A stretch of DNA of 31,142 bases from JBBDXA01 sp040902585. GTDB lineage: Bacteria > Planctomycetota > Phycisphaerae > Phycisphaerales > Phycisphaeraceae. Under the pieces are notes generated by a model. That model worked only from the letters and a program-made list of their open reading frames with translations, was not told the origin of the DNA and did no database searches. A program made the translations under genes and the position numbers. Location of the stretch: the NCBI GenBank assembly GCA_040902585.1, contig JBBDXA010000119.1, forward strand, positions 1 through 31,142, given 5' to 3'. Of this stretch, positions 30,501-31,142 are shown in pieces. Position 1 is the stretch's first letter; each line of letters opens with the position of its first letter.

Positions 30501-30986
30501 AAGTTGGATGCAGTAAGGAAGACACTCGGTGATGCGATGGGCGATGTCGGCCTCGAACTCACGCCAACCGTCGAACGCCTCGCCATGTTCAACCAGGTGC
30601 AGAACACGTACCTCTCCATCTTCCAGGCCTTGGGCGGTCTGGGCCTTCTGCTGGGCTCCATCGGCCTGGGCATTGTCGTGCTTCGCAACGTACTGGAACG
30701 GCGCGGCGAACTCGCCTTGCTTGCCGCGGTGGGCTTTTCGAAGTCACGCCTGAGCTGGCTGGTGCTGAGTGAGCATTGGTTTCTGCTTGTGGCAGGATTG
30801 CTCTGCGGACTGGTCGCGGCGATCGTGGCGATCATTCCAGCCGCGAGTTCGCCCGGTTCGCAGCCGCCGTTCGCTTTGCTCGCGGCGATCGTTGCAGGTG
30901 TGTTTCTCAGCGGCCTGATATGGACATGGCTCGCCTGCCGGCTCGCCTTGCGCGGGCCGTTGCTCGTTTCCCTGCGCGGCGAATGA
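27513..30986 (+). CDS. Large FtsX-type ABC transporter permease
   Basis: 1157 aa. One N-terminal helix (about 15-38, LGVIAGVIVATAVLTGAMVV) leads to a large external domain of about 500 residues. Then come several helices starting LFLGFSFFLIVAALLLTGLL (about 548-570), including LVLSVISAVIGVVLGLIY and a SLATIGLLACGAFLVIAIGA segment. A second external region of about 220 residues follows, and the last three helices begin GGLGLLLGSIGLGIVVLRN. The FtsX signature is visible twice: EQRSTQVGTLLAIGFRPKQV and ERRGELALLAAVGFSKSRL. So it is a single-chain fusion of two FtsX halves, longer than MacB (about 650 aa). It probably pairs with the ATPase before it. Confidence 0.9.
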   Translation: MTSFRLILQSLRHYWRTHLGVIAGVIVATAVLTGAMVVGDSVRQSLREMALARLGDTHLAMVPHERNYDVSLASRMSEKLDAPVAPVMFLPGTATSDASKERAGRVQVVGIDHRFTSLFLRGMLAAPPGGPSPHTVILEEIPRETVALSRQLADVLKAKIGETVLLRVSKPSLLPRDAPLTRSDVNDISLGLRAKVTHIVDDTAGGRFSLAANQVAPLNAFVSLAWLQQELKLEGRANLMLVGPAKSGEITAAQADASLKETFELSDVGIEVRQVANQPWIELRTDRVFLEQPLLDAARQAGETLGVTPMAVLTYMVNEIRSPGGAVPYSMVSALGPLGKLPSERPSISWPQSVMNLQPTNHGDEIVINDWLAEHLKIRADSLQEERKVWLSYFVQGPGGELVEKTTEQPFRVVRMVPIEGAAADRTLLPQFPDMPSQGTTFSQWKPSFKLKHKIEPRDDAYWQAHGGTPKAFIHYDTGLKLWENRFGPATAVRFPLMEDVAGRPPASVETVRDQIERRIVPASIGLSFIPVRDQALKASREGFDFAQLFLGFSFFLIVAALLLTGLLFVFTIEQRSTQVGTLLAIGFRPKQVRRLLLMEGLVLSVISAVIGVVLGLIYTKGLLVGLRTVWRGAVGTTALNFYVQPMTLVIGFGSSVAVAMLTIWLVLRKQARQPARELLAGGAGSLSKVTPQTQGGGRKAFITGLVLFIGAIALLAWTASTGNLRNAGAFFGSGAMLLTAGLLLSFTLLTRMLIRTGGSSDTGAIKLTISALGLRNNARRRGRSLATIGLLACGAFLVIAIGAFWLVPTDNPTDRKSGTGGFTLYGESTLSILTDLNTEEGLDKFALERDDLPDVKFVPMRVRDGDDASCLNLNRAQNPRLVGVNPKPLAERGAFSDRKDSWDLLQGNFSPLKGSDHSIIPAIGDANTITYGLGKGIGDSLEYIDEAGNTFKVEIIATLNNSILQGSLFIDEAHFKAKYPSVSGHRMFLIDAPSAKLDAVRKTLGDAMGDVGLELTPTVERLAMFNQVQNTYLSIFQALGGLGLLLGSIGLGIVVLRNVLERRGELALLAAVGFSKSRLSWLVLSEHWFLLVAGLLCGLVAAIVAIIPAASSPGSQPPFALLAAIVAGVFLSGLIWTWLACRLALRGPLLVSLRGE

Positions 30987-31055
30987 GCTGAATGAAATGT
31001 TTGCGTCCGCGCAGTGGAAACCGCGCGATAGATGCTGTATCGTACTGTCCCGCCT

Positions 31056-31142
31056 GGAGAGGTGGCCGAGCGGCTGAAGGCAACGGTTTGCTAAATCGTC
31101 GCAGGGGAATTTCCCTTGCCGAGGGTTCGAATCCCTCCCTCT
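31056..31142 (+). tRNA. tRNA-Ser(GCU), 3' end beyond window
   Basis: The acceptor strand GGAGAGG starts at 31056. The anticodon stem ACGGT/ATCGT encloses the loop TTGCTAA with anticodon GCT at 31090-31092, reading AGC/AGU serine codons. A long variable arm (GGGGAA-TTTCCC region) marks a class II tRNA, and the T arm GAGGG-TTCGAAT-CCCTC is intact. The 3' acceptor strand CCTCT ends at the window edge; two stem bases and the discriminator are missing. Confidence 0.97.

Overview
The window reads as part of a GC-rich chromosome from a planctomycete-like bacterium, most likely of the Phycisphaerae type (inference). The evidence is a secreted c-type cytochrome/beta-propeller 'membrane-bound dehydrogenase', a secreted neutral-ceramidase-like protein, a small membrane protein ending in a CPxCxYDLRG...CPECG zinc ribbon, a PEP-CTERM-type glycosyltransferase and many short intergenic repeats. 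A run of 10 Ns at 6662-6671 shows that this is an assembled contig with one internal gap. I see no phage genes, transposase or CRISPR array.

Layout. 1-5300 (minus strand): a secreted coiled-coil protein cut by the left edge, a ceramidase-like protein and a heme c/propeller protein. 5372-7589 (plus): a DUF2721 membrane protein, an exported cyclophilin, the gap, and prmC. 7593-12060: a lone Phd-type antitoxin, two divergent glycosyltransferases and an EAL-HDOD signalling protein. 12306-15706: a YfcE-like phosphodiesterase, the zinc-ribbon membrane protein, a TPR protein, an exported iodothyronine-deiodinase-like protein and a DUF4062-TIR protein. 15707-16217: a non-coding region with 11-bp direct repeats and palindromes. 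16218-17696: gatA. 17797-23004 (minus): a GalU-like protein, a large kinase-pyrophosphorylase fusion and an anchored alpha/beta hydrolase, probably one operon. 23381-24154 (minus): an SDR oxidoreductase. 24365-30986 (plus): hotdog thioesterase, small multi-TM protein, PaaK-like acyl-CoA ligase, ABC ATPase and FtsX-type permease, tightly packed. The right edge carries a tRNA-Ser(GCU) missing its last bases.

The strongest unexplained structure is a set of short periodic tracts in the intergenic regions. Most have a 7-nt period, with several unit sequences (TGAACCC, TGAGCNN, GGRGACA/TGTYYCC, CCCTTGG, TGACYCC). Others have periods of about 8 or 10 nt and occur as inverted pairs that fill the space between two genes. 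Several begin exactly at a stop codon, and because their period is not a multiple of three they place stops in all three frames. Two repeat elements lie inside coding sequences in frame: a 93-nt inverted repeat in the signal peptide of the ceramidase-like protein, and a heptamer tract plus hairpin in the linker of a glycosyltransferase.

The most interesting proteins are the kinase-UDPGP fusion beside a degenerate GalU-like protein, the deiodinase-like protein with Cys at the selenocysteine position, and the DUF4062-TIR protein, whose upstream region contains the 11-bp repeat locus.
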